DNA of 39,692 nucleotides, from positions 1-39,692 of the forward strand of contig JANQRP010000010.1 of assembly GCA_028284495.1 (NCBI GenBank), written 5' to 3'. This document shows, one piece after another, positions 1-8,081 of this stretch. Position numbers and translations under genes: made by a program. The stretch comes from Longimicrobiales bacterium. GTDB taxonomy: Bacteria > Gemmatimonadota > Gemmatimonadetes > Longimicrobiales > Gaopeijiaceae. Each line of letters starts with the position of its first letter. Position 1 is the stretch's first letter. Below the pieces are notes generated by a model that was not told the origin of the DNA, made no database searches, and saw only the letters and a program-made list of their open reading frames with translations.

Positions 1-582
1 CTCGCCGAGTCCGCCGTGCTCGATGTTCCGCACGCAGGGGAGCGCGCGTGGGTGTCCTTCCCGGGCGTGTTCGCGGCGGGTCGGGTCGATGCCGGTACCC
101 GTCTACTGCTCGGTACCGTGGGTGCGCTCCCGGAGGGCGCGAGCGCGCTCGACTACGGAGCGGGCACCGGCGTGATCGGGGCGGCCCTCGAGGCGCTCGG
201 CGCCGCGCGTACCACCCTTCTCGAGCCCGACGCCCTCGCGGCCGAGGCCGCCCGGCGAAACGTACCCGGAGCGGAGGTGGTGGAGGCCGCGGGATGGGCA
301 GCCCTCGAAGGGCGTCGGTTCGACGTGGTCGTCTCCAATCCGCCGTACCATCGCGGGAAGGCCGAGACCGTCGAGCCCGTCCTCGAGTTCGTCGGAGGAC
401 TGGCGGGGCACCTGGTCGAGGGCGGGTGGGCACGCTTCGTCGTCCAGCGCAGGCTCCCGGTGGAGGCGCCTCTGCGCGAGCGCTTCGAATCCGTTCAGGT
501 CGTCGCCGACGAGGGCCCCTTCCGGGTCTGGGAGGTCGGCGCTCCGGCCGACGGCGATCCGGCAACGGGAGGCGCCGGCTGA
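1..582 (+). CDS. RsmC-like class I SAM-dependent methyltransferase, 5'-truncated
   Basis: The reading frame is open to the left edge of the window, so the N-terminus lies outside; the GTG at 16 is probably internal. The visible part is one Rossmann methyltransferase domain. SAM-binding motif I reads DYGAGTGVIGAAL and catalytic motif IV reads SNPPYHRG, the N-P-P-[FY]-H form typical of RsmC/RsmD-type enzymes that methylate exocyclic guanine N2 in rRNA. RsmC has a duplicated fold with the active domain at the C-terminus, which fits a truncated first half. The stop overlaps the start of the next gene by one base (TGATG), so the two are probably co-translated. The substrate (16S G1207 or another guanine) cannot be decided from this fragment. 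Confidence 0.8.
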   Translation, partial: LAESAVLDVPHAGERAWVSFPGVFAAGRVDAGTRLLLGTVGALPEGASALDYGAGTGVIGAALEALGAARTTLLEPDALAAEAARRNVPGAEVVEAAGWAALEGRRFDVVVSNPPYHRGKAETVEPVLEFVGGLAGHLVEGGWARFVVQRRLPVEAPLRERFESVQVVADEGPFRVWEVGAPADGDPATGGAG

Positions 583-1127
583 TGTTCGCCCAGGTCGTCA
601 CGGCCCTCGCCGCACTCGCGGTCTTCGCCGCCGTCGTCTCGGCCGCCCTCTGGACGGGGCTCGCGGCTCCCTCCGGCCGTCGGCTGCTCGCCGGCTGGCT
701 CGGAACCGGTGGGCGCGAGCTCCTGGTGGGTGCCTGGATCGTCGCCCTGATCGCGACGATCGGGAGCCTCTACTTCTCTGGAAGCGGCCTCGAGCCCTGC
801 CGGCTCTGCTGGTACCAGCGGATCGCCATGTACCCGCTCGTCGCGGTGCTCGGCGTGGCGGCGCTGCGTCGCGACGTCGGCGTCTGGCGCTACGCCCTGC
901 CGCTGTCGGTCGTAGGCGGCCTGATCTCGGCGTACCACGCCGCGATCCAGCTCCAGCCCGCACTCGAGGTGACGGAGTGCGCGGCGGACGCTCCGTGCGG
1001 ACTCCGCTACTTCGCGGTCTTCGGCTGGATCTCGATTCCCTGGCTGGCCGGCGCCGCCTTCCTCTGGATCACGACGCTGGTGTCGGCCGCGGCGATTCTG
1101 GCGGAGCGTCAGAACCCGACCGTGTAG
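582..1127 (+). CDS. dsbB: DsbB/BdbC-like disulfide bond formation protein
   Basis: This 181-residue inner-membrane protein should reoxidise a periplasmic DsbA-type thiol oxidase and pass electrons to quinone. It has about five hydrophobic segments. The first redox pair is C73-R-L-C76 in the motif EPCRLCWYQR, and a second pair lies in a periplasmic loop (C133 and C139), as the family requires. The ATG at 582 is used because it couples to the upstream stop and is followed at once by a membrane segment. Its 3' end overlaps the convergent TonB receptor gene by 19 bases. No DsbA is encoded in the window. Confidence 0.88.
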   Translation: MFAQVVTALAALAVFAAVVSAALWTGLAAPSGRRLLAGWLGTGGRELLVGAWIVALIATIGSLYFSGSGLEPCRLCWYQRIAMYPLVAVLGVAALRRDVGVWRYALPLSVVGGLISAYHAAIQLQPALEVTECAADAPCGLRYFAVFGWISIPWLAGAAFLWITTLVSAAAILAERQNPTV

Positions 1128-3289
1128 GTCAGCGTGAACGCGCGACCCGGCTCGGGACGGAAGAAGGTCGCGTTGGTCGCCTCGGCATAGAGCTCGTCGG
1201 TGAGGTTGGTGATCCCGAACACCCAGGAGTGACGCGTTCCCGCGGCTTCGCCGATCACGAAGCCCAGCCGGAGGTTCTGCACCGTGAAGCTCGGAAGCAC
1301 GTCGCCGATCGGGTTCTCGAGAATGTTCACGTCCCGTCGCTCACCGCTGTGGCGGAGGCGCCAGTCCGCGAACAGCCGTCCGTCCGTGGACGTCCAGCCG
1401 AGTCCGGAGGTGAACACCGACGAGAAGGAGTCGCCGATGGGCGTTTCGGGATCGTTCGCGTCCTCGGAGTCGAGCTCCGCGAAGGTGCCCTCGGCGCGGA
1501 AGCCGGCGGGAAGCAGCACCTCGGCCGCGAGCTCGTACCCGGTGAACACCAGCTCGTCGACGTTGACGTTCCTGAACGCCGGAAGTCCCTGGATCTCCAC
1601 GGGCTGGCCCTGCCCGTCGAGCAGCGGTGCGACCGCGATGCCGTCGTCGATGCGGTTCCGGAACCAGAAGCCCTCCAGCGACACGCGATCGTTCACGAAG
1701 CGCGCGCCGAGGTCGACGTTGAAGCTCTTCTCGGCCTGGAGGTCGAGGTTGCGGGCCTGGTAGCCGGATCCCTCCGGCGTGGGTCCGTCGAAGAAGCGCT
1801 CGACCAGGTTCGGCGTCCGGAAGGCGCTCCCGACCGCGCCGACGAGCGAGAACGAATCGGTCAGGTCGTAGATGGCGTTCACCGCTGCCACCGCGACGTC
1901 GTCGGAGTTGTCGACGGGCGTCTGGTCGGGCAGGCCCTCCGTCTCGAAGGTCTCCGCGTTCGTGTTCTGGTAGCGCACGCCGCCCACGACGTCGAGGCGA
2001 TCGGTGACGTCGACGTCCGCCTGAACGAACGCACCCGCGCTGAAGAACTCCGCCGTGGGAATCTGCGGGCGGTTCGACACCGTGGTCTGCGGGGGGCCGA
2101 ATCCGAGAACCGTGGTCACCGCCTGGTCGGTACCCTCGGCGCGGTCACGGAAGCCGTCGAGGCCGTACGTGACGAGCACGCGCTCACCCAGCAGCTTCTG
2201 CGCCTCGGCGCGGAAGCCCCAGGTCGAGACCTCGGTGTCGCCCCGCGTGTCGAACTGGAGCCCGGCCTGCGGCAGCGTCGGGATCCCGAAGCTGGTGAAG
2301 AGCGAGAGCTCCAGTACCCGGTCGTTCTGCTGGGTGTACCCGAGCACCTCGATACGGTCGGCCACGCCCCAGTCGAGACTCTCGAACCGGAGCCCGCCGG
2401 TGAACTTCCTGAACCGCTGCTCGGGGTAGTCGATCGCGACCTCGGCCTCGCCCGGCGCGTAGTCCGCGGGAGCGACGCGCCCGAACCCGGCGTCGTCCGC
2501 CTCGTAGGACTCGAACTGACCGAACACGTGCGCAGACGACCCGAGGTCCCACCCGAGCATGAGGTCGAAGCTCTGATCCTCGACGCCGGTGTCGAGGACG
2601 GTGACGTCCTCGGCGAGCGAGATCTGCCCGAACCGGCCGGCCGGCGCCTCGTAGTCACCCGTCTCGCGGGTGCTCGCACCGAACTGCCAGCTGAGGTCCC
2701 CGCTACGACCGGCGAACCGACCCGAGAACCGGGTCTGCTGCCCCGCCTCGCCATAGCGGAAGGAGCCGGAGCCGCGGAAGCCATCGGAGGGAGGCGTGGT
2801 GGTCACGATGTTGATCACACCGCCGATCGCGTCCGAGCCGTAGAGGACGGACGCCGGGCCGCGGACGATCTCGACCCGCTCGACCGCGTCGATGTCCACG
2901 AGCGCCGGGATCTCGCCGAAATCCTGCTGGCGTCGCGTGTTGTTCATCCGGAGACCGTCCTGCAGGAGGAGCAGTCGTTGCCCCCGCTGCCCGCGGATGG
3001 ACGGACGCGTCTGGTTGGCCCCGACGCCCGTCACCTCGAGCCCCGGCAGCGTGCGGAAGAGGTCGGCGACGTTGTTGGGCTGGAGCCGGTCGAACTCCGT
3101 CTGCTGCAGCACGGACACGGGCCGGGGGATGTCCCGGACGGCGCTCGCGTCGCGCGTGGCGGTGACCGCGATCCGGTCGAGAACGAAGGTGATCGTGTCG
3201 GGGCGTTCGCCGGACGCATTCTGCTGGGCCGTCAGCGGTCCAGCGGAGCATGCGAGGAGGAGGGCGACGAGGGTCGGGCGGGCGTGCAT
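1109..3289 (-). CDS. TonB-dependent outer-membrane receptor
   Basis: This 726-residue protein is an outer-membrane active transporter. A signal peptide ends near SAGPLTAQQ. A TonB-box-like stretch (DRIAVTATR) follows, then a plug domain at about residues 45-165 with the motifs RGQRGQRLLLLQDGLRMNN and RVEIVRGPASVLYGSDAIGG. The rest is a 22-strand-type barrel ending in the aromatic sorting residue F (LTYTVGF). The plug resembles heme, cobalamin and siderophore receptors, but the ligand cannot be named. The adjacent two-component genes lie upstream on the same strand, with a strong dyad between (3382-3401). The end overlaps dsbB convergently by 19 bases. Confidence 0.93.
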   Translation of the reverse strand: MHARPTLVALLLACSAGPLTAQQNASGERPDTITFVLDRIAVTATRDASAVRDIPRPVSVLQQTEFDRLQPNNVADLFRTLPGLEVTGVGANQTRPSIRGQRGQRLLLLQDGLRMNNTRRQQDFGEIPALVDIDAVERVEIVRGPASVLYGSDAIGGVINIVTTTPPSDGFRGSGSFRYGEAGQQTRFSGRFAGRSGDLSWQFGASTRETGDYEAPAGRFGQISLAEDVTVLDTGVEDQSFDLMLGWDLGSSAHVFGQFESYEADDAGFGRVAPADYAPGEAEVAIDYPEQRFRKFTGGLRFESLDWGVADRIEVLGYTQQNDRVLELSLFTSFGIPTLPQAGLQFDTRGDTEVSTWGFRAEAQKLLGERVLVTYGLDGFRDRAEGTDQAVTTVLGFGPPQTTVSNRPQIPTAEFFSAGAFVQADVDVTDRLDVVGGVRYQNTNAETFETEGLPDQTPVDNSDDVAVAAVNAIYDLTDSFSLVGAVGSAFRTPNLVERFFDGPTPEGSGYQARNLDLQAEKSFNVDLGARFVNDRVSLEGFWFRNRIDDGIAVAPLLDGQGQPVEIQGLPAFRNVNVDELVFTGYELAAEVLLPAGFRAEGTFAELDSEDANDPETPIGDSFSSVFTSGLGWTSTDGRLFADWRLRHSGERRDVNILENPIGDVLPSFTVQNLRLGFVIGEAAGTRHSWVFGITNLTDELYAEATNATFFRPEPGRAFTLTYTVGF

Positions 3290-3381
3290 TGTGACATCCG
3301 GGAAGCGAGAACCGTCCTGCGACAGACCCGCAAGCTAGGGAGGCCCGGAATCGACCATAAGTCGGGGATCTACCGAGGGAT

Positions 3382-3401
3382 GGTCCGTAGGAGTACGGAC
3401 C
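3382..3401. promoter_or_regulatory. Perfect 8-bp inverted repeat between response regulator and TonB receptor genes
   Basis: GGTCCGTA and TACGGACC form a perfect dyad around a GGAG loop. It lies 37 bases past the response-regulator stop and about 93 bases before the receptor start (both genes read leftward). It could be a terminator for the kinase/regulator operon, but no T-run follows, or an operator for the receptor gene. A weaker 5-bp hairpin at 3416-3428 sits next to it. Confidence 0.45.
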
Positions 3402-3438
3402 GTTCGGAGGTGCCTCGGGGCGGCCCCGGCAGTGTGGA

Positions 3439-4092
3439 TCAGCCCGTGTCGGAATCCAGCCCCAGCTCGATCACGAACCGGGTGAGCTCGGCCACCGACC
3501 CGAGCTTCAGCTTGGTCATGACCCGCAGGCGGTGCGTCTCGACCGTGCGGGTCGAGATGCCGAGCAGTTCGCCGGTCTCGCGGTTGGTGCGGCCGCGCGC
3601 GATCTCCGTCATGACCTCACGCTCGCGCGGCGTGAGCTGATCCAGGCGGGCGCGCTGCCGATCTCGCTCGAGCTCCTCGCGGAGTGCGACGGAGAGCTGG
3701 TGCGTCACGCGGTCGGGGAGATGCTCCCGACCGGCGAGCACGTCGCTCAGCGCCGTCCGCACCTCCGCGGGAGCCGCGTCCTTGAGCACGTACCCGTCGG
3801 CGCCCGCGCGGATCGCCTCCAGCACGTACTCGGGATCGTCGTGCATCGAGAGGATCAGGACGGCCCCGTCCCACGCCTCGTCGCGGAGCGCGCGGGCGAC
3901 CTCGAGTCCGGTGAGTCCGGGCATGTTGACGTCCAGCACGACGCAGTCGGGGCGATGCGTCCGCACCATCTCGAGCGCCTCGGTCCCGTCGGAGGCTTCG
4001 GCCACGACCGACACGCCGTCCACTCCCTCGAGGACGCTCCGGATTCCGGTGCGGACGACGGCGTGGTCGTCCGCGATGACGACGTCAGGCAT
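3439..4092 (-). CDS. NarL/FixJ-family response regulator
   Basis: This 217-residue transcription factor has an N-terminal receiver domain at about residues 1-120. The acidic pocket is D8/D9, the phospho-acceptor is D54 (VVLDVNMPG) and the conserved lysine is K104 (YVLKDAA). A LuxR-type helix-turn-helix follows at about residues 152-200 (LTPREREVMTEIARG and TRTVETHRLRVMTKL). It overlaps the upstream histidine kinase gene by 8 bases, so the two form a cognate pair in one transcript. Its nearest downstream neighbour on the same strand is the TonB receptor, a plausible but unproven target. Confidence 0.95.
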   Translation of the reverse strand: MPDVVIADDHAVVRTGIRSVLEGVDGVSVVAEASDGTEALEMVRTHRPDCVVLDVNMPGLTGLEVARALRDEAWDGAVLILSMHDDPEYVLEAIRAGADGYVLKDAAPAEVRTALSDVLAGREHLPDRVTHQLSVALREELERDRQRARLDQLTPREREVMTEIARGRTNRETGELLGISTRTVETHRLRVMTKLKLGSVAELTRFVIELGLDSDTG

Positions 4093-5854
4093 GCGTGGCT
4101 CGGGTGGCGGGGACGTCCGCGGCGGGACCGAAGGGGATCTCGACGTTCACGTGCACACCTTCGCCCGGTCCGGACGCGACGTCCAGCGTCCCCCCCACAC
4201 CGCGCACCCGCTCACGGATTCCGGCGAGGCCGGTGCCGCGCCGGGCGTCGTCCGCCGTGACGCCATCGGGGAGACCGGGGCCGTCGTCGCGAACCGACAG
4301 CGTGACCAGCTCGGGACCCGCGCCGAGACGGACCCGTACGCGGGCGTCCGGCGCGTGGCGGGCGGCGTTCGCGAGCGCCTCCTGCGTAGCTCGGTAGAGG
4401 ACGAGTTCGACCTCGTCCGACAGCGCGGGGAGTTCGCCCGCCTGCTCGAACTCGACGCGCAGCCCGTGGCGGGCGTCATAGTCCCGGACGATCGCACGAA
4501 TCGCCGCGGTGAGGCCGAGGTGGTCCAGCGCGGTGGGACGGAGGTTCCCGGTGACCCGTCGGATGCCCCGAATGCCCTCGGCGACGAGCTCCCGGGCCTC
4601 GTCGAGCGCCTCCCGCTGATCCGGCGACGAGCGTTCACCCACCATGCCCAGCCGGAGATTCACGGCCGCCAGGACCTGCGCCGTCTCGTCGTGAAGCTCG
4701 CGGGACAGCCGGTCGCGCTCCTCCTCGTGGCGACGTACGAGCTGCTCCTGGAGCGCCTCCAGCTCACGACCGCGGGCTTCGCTCTGGGCGGTCAGATCGG
4801 CGTTGTGGAGCGCGGCACCCATCTGCCGGCCGAGCGCGCGCAGGAAGGTGTCGTCCAGCGCGTTGAACGGGTCACGTACGCGGCCCGCGAGCAGGAGGGC
4901 GCCCTGGATTCCGTCGGCACGGAGGATCGGGATGCCCGCCACGAAGGGTGCTACGTCGCTGTCGGTCGCGGTGGCCACCCGCGGCTCGCCCGTCCGCATC
5001 AGCTCGTCGAGGAGTGCGTGCGTTTGGGGCAGCGGCGCCTGCGTCCGCCACCCGGCGGCATCCCCGGACGCCGCCACGATCCCCTCGTCGGGGGTCCAGA
5101 GGGCGCTTCCGGTTACACCCCGGAGCGTGGCCGCCCTCGCCATGAGCGCGTACCGCACGGCAGCCGGCGTTCGGGCCGACTGAAGCTCGCTGGACAGCGC
5201 CGAGAGCGCCCGGACGCCCTCTCGCAGGTCCTCCTGCACCAGGAGCAGGATCCCGGTCCCGACCCAGAGCTGGAAGCCGATGTCGAGGTAGTAGCCCCAG
5301 GGATTCCATCCCCCCATCGCCCGCAGGAACGGGTAGTCGAGGTGGTGGAGGGCCCACAGCCCGAGGGCCACGGCGAGCCAGCGGGCGGCCCCGGAGCCCG
5401 CCGATCGGGAGTACCCGAGGACCGCCACGGCCGTCACGGCGGTGGCGCCGCTCAGGAACAGCACCGCCGGGAGTGCGGCCGCCATGAAGTTGTCCATCTC
5501 GTAGATGGCGAGATGCGACCAGACCACCGGGAAGAGGGCGAACGCGAGGTACTTCCACCTCCACTCCGTGCCGCGCGTGAACACGAGCGTGGCCCAGAGG
5601 AGCGAGAGCGCCGTGAGGCCGGTCAGCACCTGGTGCCAGTAGAGCCAGACGAACCCCTCCGTGTGGAGGAAGATGACGATCGCGGACAGGCGGAGCGTGT
5701 AGACGCCCCACGCCACGGCCCAGCCCCGGAACCACGGCTTCCGGTACCGCCGCTCGAGCAGCACGAAGAGGATGAACAGCCCGAGGGTCACCGCGCCCTG
5801 GAGATAGGCGGCGGCGAGTTCGCTCGTGGCAGCGGCGGGTACGGACAGGTCCAT
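4085..5854 (-). CDS. Membrane sensor histidine kinase (HisKA_3 type, with GAF-like domain)
   Basis: This 589-residue kinase has about six to seven hydrophobic segments in residues 15-208. A GAF-like domain follows at about 225-350, a short coiled coil at about 352-385, then a HisKA_3 dimerisation domain. The phospho-acceptor is H388 in SRELHDETAQ. The ATPase domain has its N-box at N496 (QEALANAARHAP) and a G-box DDGPGLPDG. This build is typical of NarX/DesK-class kinases paired with NarL-type regulators. It is translationally coupled to the regulator (8-base overlap). The multi-pass N-terminus is unlike the usual two-helix sensor and suggests membrane or lipid sensing, but the signal is unknown. 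Confidence 0.93.
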   Translation of the reverse strand: MDLSVPAAATSELAAAYLQGAVTLGLFILFVLLERRYRKPWFRGWAVAWGVYTLRLSAIVIFLHTEGFVWLYWHQVLTGLTALSLLWATLVFTRGTEWRWKYLAFALFPVVWSHLAIYEMDNFMAAALPAVLFLSGATAVTAVAVLGYSRSAGSGAARWLAVALGLWALHHLDYPFLRAMGGWNPWGYYLDIGFQLWVGTGILLLVQEDLREGVRALSALSSELQSARTPAAVRYALMARAATLRGVTGSALWTPDEGIVAASGDAAGWRTQAPLPQTHALLDELMRTGEPRVATATDSDVAPFVAGIPILRADGIQGALLLAGRVRDPFNALDDTFLRALGRQMGAALHNADLTAQSEARGRELEALQEQLVRRHEEERDRLSRELHDETAQVLAAVNLRLGMVGERSSPDQREALDEARELVAEGIRGIRRVTGNLRPTALDHLGLTAAIRAIVRDYDARHGLRVEFEQAGELPALSDEVELVLYRATQEALANAARHAPDARVRVRLGAGPELVTLSVRDDGPGLPDGVTADDARRGTGLAGIRERVRGVGGTLDVASGPGEGVHVNVEIPFGPAADVPATRATHA

Positions 5855-5996
5855 GGATGGAAAGTTGGGACGACGCGGCGTGCCTGGGGAGTACCGCGCG
5901 CCGGTGCCGTCGCCGTTCCGGGGTGGACCGGCACCCGCGATCTTGAGATATCAGGGACGCGCCGTCCTTCCCGCCCACGCCCCACAGGAGTGCTCG

Positions 5997-7961
5997 ATGC
6001 AGCGCAGCGCGCGCCCCCCGCGCGTACGGATCCGACCGTCCGGGTCCCGTTCGCTGCAGCAGGTGCTCGTTTCCTGTGTGGTCGTCGCCGGCGTCGTCGC
6101 CTGCAGCGGGGGCACCTCGGGCGCCCGCCCCGTGATTCCCGCGTCCATCACCATCACGAGCGGCGACGTGACGCTGGCCTCGATCGGAGACACCGCGACG
6201 GTGATCGCCATCGTGGCGGACCGGACCGGGCGGGTCATCCCGAGCGCCGTCGTGAGCTTTTCGTCCGCCGATCCCTCGGTCGCCACCGTGTCGGGTGCGG
6301 GCCTCGTGACGGCGACCGGCGACGGCGTCACCATCGTCACCGCGCGATCCGGTGATTTCGCGGACTCCGTGTCGGTGTCGGTCGAGCTGGCCGGGGCCGG
6401 CACCGTGACGATTCGCAAGGTAGTCCAGGCGTGGTTCGGGGGCGACGCCGACAATCCGGCCGACCCGCCCCGATCCGGCTTCGGGTTCGAGATCCGGCCG
6501 GTCGGGGGCGGCGCGCCGCTCGGCACCGGAACCACGGACGCGTCGGGGGTCGCCCGCATCAACGTGCCGCCGGGCGAGCACGTCGTCCGAGAGGCCGACG
6601 CGCTGGGGCTCACCGACGTGACCGGCGCGGACTCCGTCACCGTGGTGGCGGGCGGGAACGTCGAGGTGGAGTGGATCAACCGTCAGGCGCCGCTCACGAA
6701 CGCTCCGGTCGCGATCATCGAGGCGAGTCCGCGCGCCGTGCCGGCCGGGGACGGCGGGCAGACCCAGGTGCGTCTGTGGGCCGGCAACTCGGCGGATCCG
6801 AACGGCGACGCGCTCACCTACGCCTGGGACGCTCCCGGCGGCACGTTCGTGGGACCATCCGACGAGGCCTTCGCGACCGTGACGTACCCCGGCGGCACCG
6901 ATCGAACGGTCCGGCTGACCGTGGACGACGGCACGGGGAATCAGGACCTCGAGCAGGTCCAGATCACGGGAGGCCCGACGCTGCCTCCCGCCGGCAACTT
7001 CGACATCGAGCTGGTTCCGATCGTGCCGATCACGGACCCCAACGCGCTGGCCGCCTTCCAGATGGCGGAGGCTACGTGGGAAGCACTGATCCGGAACGAC
7101 CTGCCGGACTTCTCCATCGACATCAGCGCATCCGAGGCGTCCACCTGCTTCGAGGGCGCGCCCGCCATCAACGAAACGATCGACGACGTCCGGATCTACG
7201 TGGCCTTCACCGACATCGACGGCGTGGGAGGCACGCTCGCCAACGCGGGCCCCTGCTTCGTGAGGGCGCCCGGAGTGCCGACCCCGGTGTTCGGTGTGAT
7301 GCGCCTGGACGAGGCCGACTTCGGCGGGCAGTCCCCGGCGATCCTGAACCGGATCATCCTCCACGAGATGGCGCACGTGCTCGGGTTCGGCACGCTGTGG
7401 ACGCGCAACGGCCTGATCGAGAATCCCTCCTGCCCGGATACCGACGGCGACGGGGTGGGCAACTGCTCCGCGGATGACCCGCCGGGCCCGGACACCCGGT
7501 TCGTCGGTGTCGAGGCGTCACGAGCCTACCGTGCGCTCGGGGGCCCTCTGAACGCGACCGTACCGCTCGAGAACGGAGGGGGGATCGAGGCGGGACCGCT
7601 CACACGCGACGGGCACTGGCGCGAGCTCGTGTTCGGCGACGAGCTCATGACCGGGCTCATCCAGGTCGGCTCGATCAACCCCCTGTCGGTACTCACCGCC
7701 GCCTCCTTCCAGGATCTCGGCTACCAGGTCGAGTTCGCGGAGGTCGATCCGTACGAGATCCTCGGGGATCAGCCTTTCCCGGCGGCGGCGCCCGTCGGCG
7801 CCGGCCAGGGCGGGTTCGACCTGCACGGCGACGTGCGCACGGGTCCGATCTTCGGGATCACGCCCGACGGGGCGGTGTTTCTCCTGAGTGGCGGGCCCGA
7901 AGGCGTACAGGGCGGCGTACAGGGCGGCGCGCAGGGTGGCGGGCCTGGCGCAGGGCGCTGA
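5997..7961 (+). CDS. Leishmanolysin-like (M8) zinc metalloprotease lipoprotein, copy 1
   Basis: This 654-residue lipoprotein is acylated at C36 (AGVVAC). The ATG at 5997 follows AGGAG by 6 bases. Domain order is: Big_2-type Ig-like domain (about 42-130), prealbumin-like domain (about 138-235), PKD-like domain (about 238-325), and M8-type protease domain. The zinc site is H456-E-M-A-H460-V-L-G-F. A third histidine, H540 (GHWREL), is followed 11 residues later by the Met-turn M551 (ELMTG). In leishmanolysin the third ligand and Met-turn are also 11 apart, after an insertion that separates this family from other metzincins. The C-terminus ends in a Gly/Gln repeat. It is probably tethered to the cell surface or periplasm. 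It is a clear paralogue of the next gene. Confidence 0.85.
   Translation: MQRSARPPRVRIRPSGSRSLQQVLVSCVVVAGVVACSGGTSGARPVIPASITITSGDVTLASIGDTATVIAIVADRTGRVIPSAVVSFSSADPSVATVSGAGLVTATGDGVTIVTARSGDFADSVSVSVELAGAGTVTIRKVVQAWFGGDADNPADPPRSGFGFEIRPVGGGAPLGTGTTDASGVARINVPPGEHVVREADALGLTDVTGADSVTVVAGGNVEVEWINRQAPLTNAPVAIIEASPRAVPAGDGGQTQVRLWAGNSADPNGDALTYAWDAPGGTFVGPSDEAFATVTYPGGTDRTVRLTVDDGTGNQDLEQVQITGGPTLPPAGNFDIELVPIVPITDPNALAAFQMAEATWEALIRNDLPDFSIDISASEASTCFEGAPAINETIDDVRIYVAFTDIDGVGGTLANAGPCFVRAPGVPTPVFGVMRLDEADFGGQSPAILNRIILHEMAHVLGFGTLWTRNGLIENPSCPDTDGDGVGNCSADDPPGPDTRFVGVEASRAYRALGGPLNATVPLENGGGIEAGPLTRDGHWRELVFGDELMTGLIQVGSINPLSVLTAASFQDLGYQVEFAEVDPYEILGDQPFPAAAPVGAGQGGFDLHGDVRTGPIFGITPDGAVFLLSGGPEGVQGGVQGGAQGGGPGAGR
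7902..7937 (+). repeat. Three 12-bp tandem repeats in the 3' end of M8 protease copy 1
   Basis: GGCGTACAGGGC occurs twice in succession, followed by the variant GGCGCGCAGGGT. It encodes a GVQGGVQGGAQG tail. The paralogue lacks this tail, so it looks like a recent in-frame expansion. Confidence 0.85.
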
Positions 7962-8008
7962 CCCGCGTTCGTCACACGTATCGGTAGCGTTTCGCGCGCC
8001 CAACGCGC

Positions 8009-8024
8009 ATCATAAACATATGAT
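8009..8024 (+). promoter_or_regulatory. AT-rich dyad, candidate promoter/operator for M8 protease copy 2
   Basis: ATCATA-AACA-TATGAT is a perfect 6-bp inverted repeat in an otherwise GC-rich gap. Its right arm, TATGAT, resembles a -10 box, and it lies about 58 bases before the chosen start. No clear -35 element is visible. Confidence 0.35.
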
Positions 8025-8081
8025 CCTGACAGCCCTGTGAGCGTCCGGGGCTGCCCCCCAAACGGCATTCGGAGCCCGCTC

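Noticed and set aside
977..3640. Long open frame on the plus strand opposite the TonB receptor
   Set aside because: It mirrors the receptor gene in a GC-rich genome and its translation is Arg/Asp/Glu-rich without motifs.
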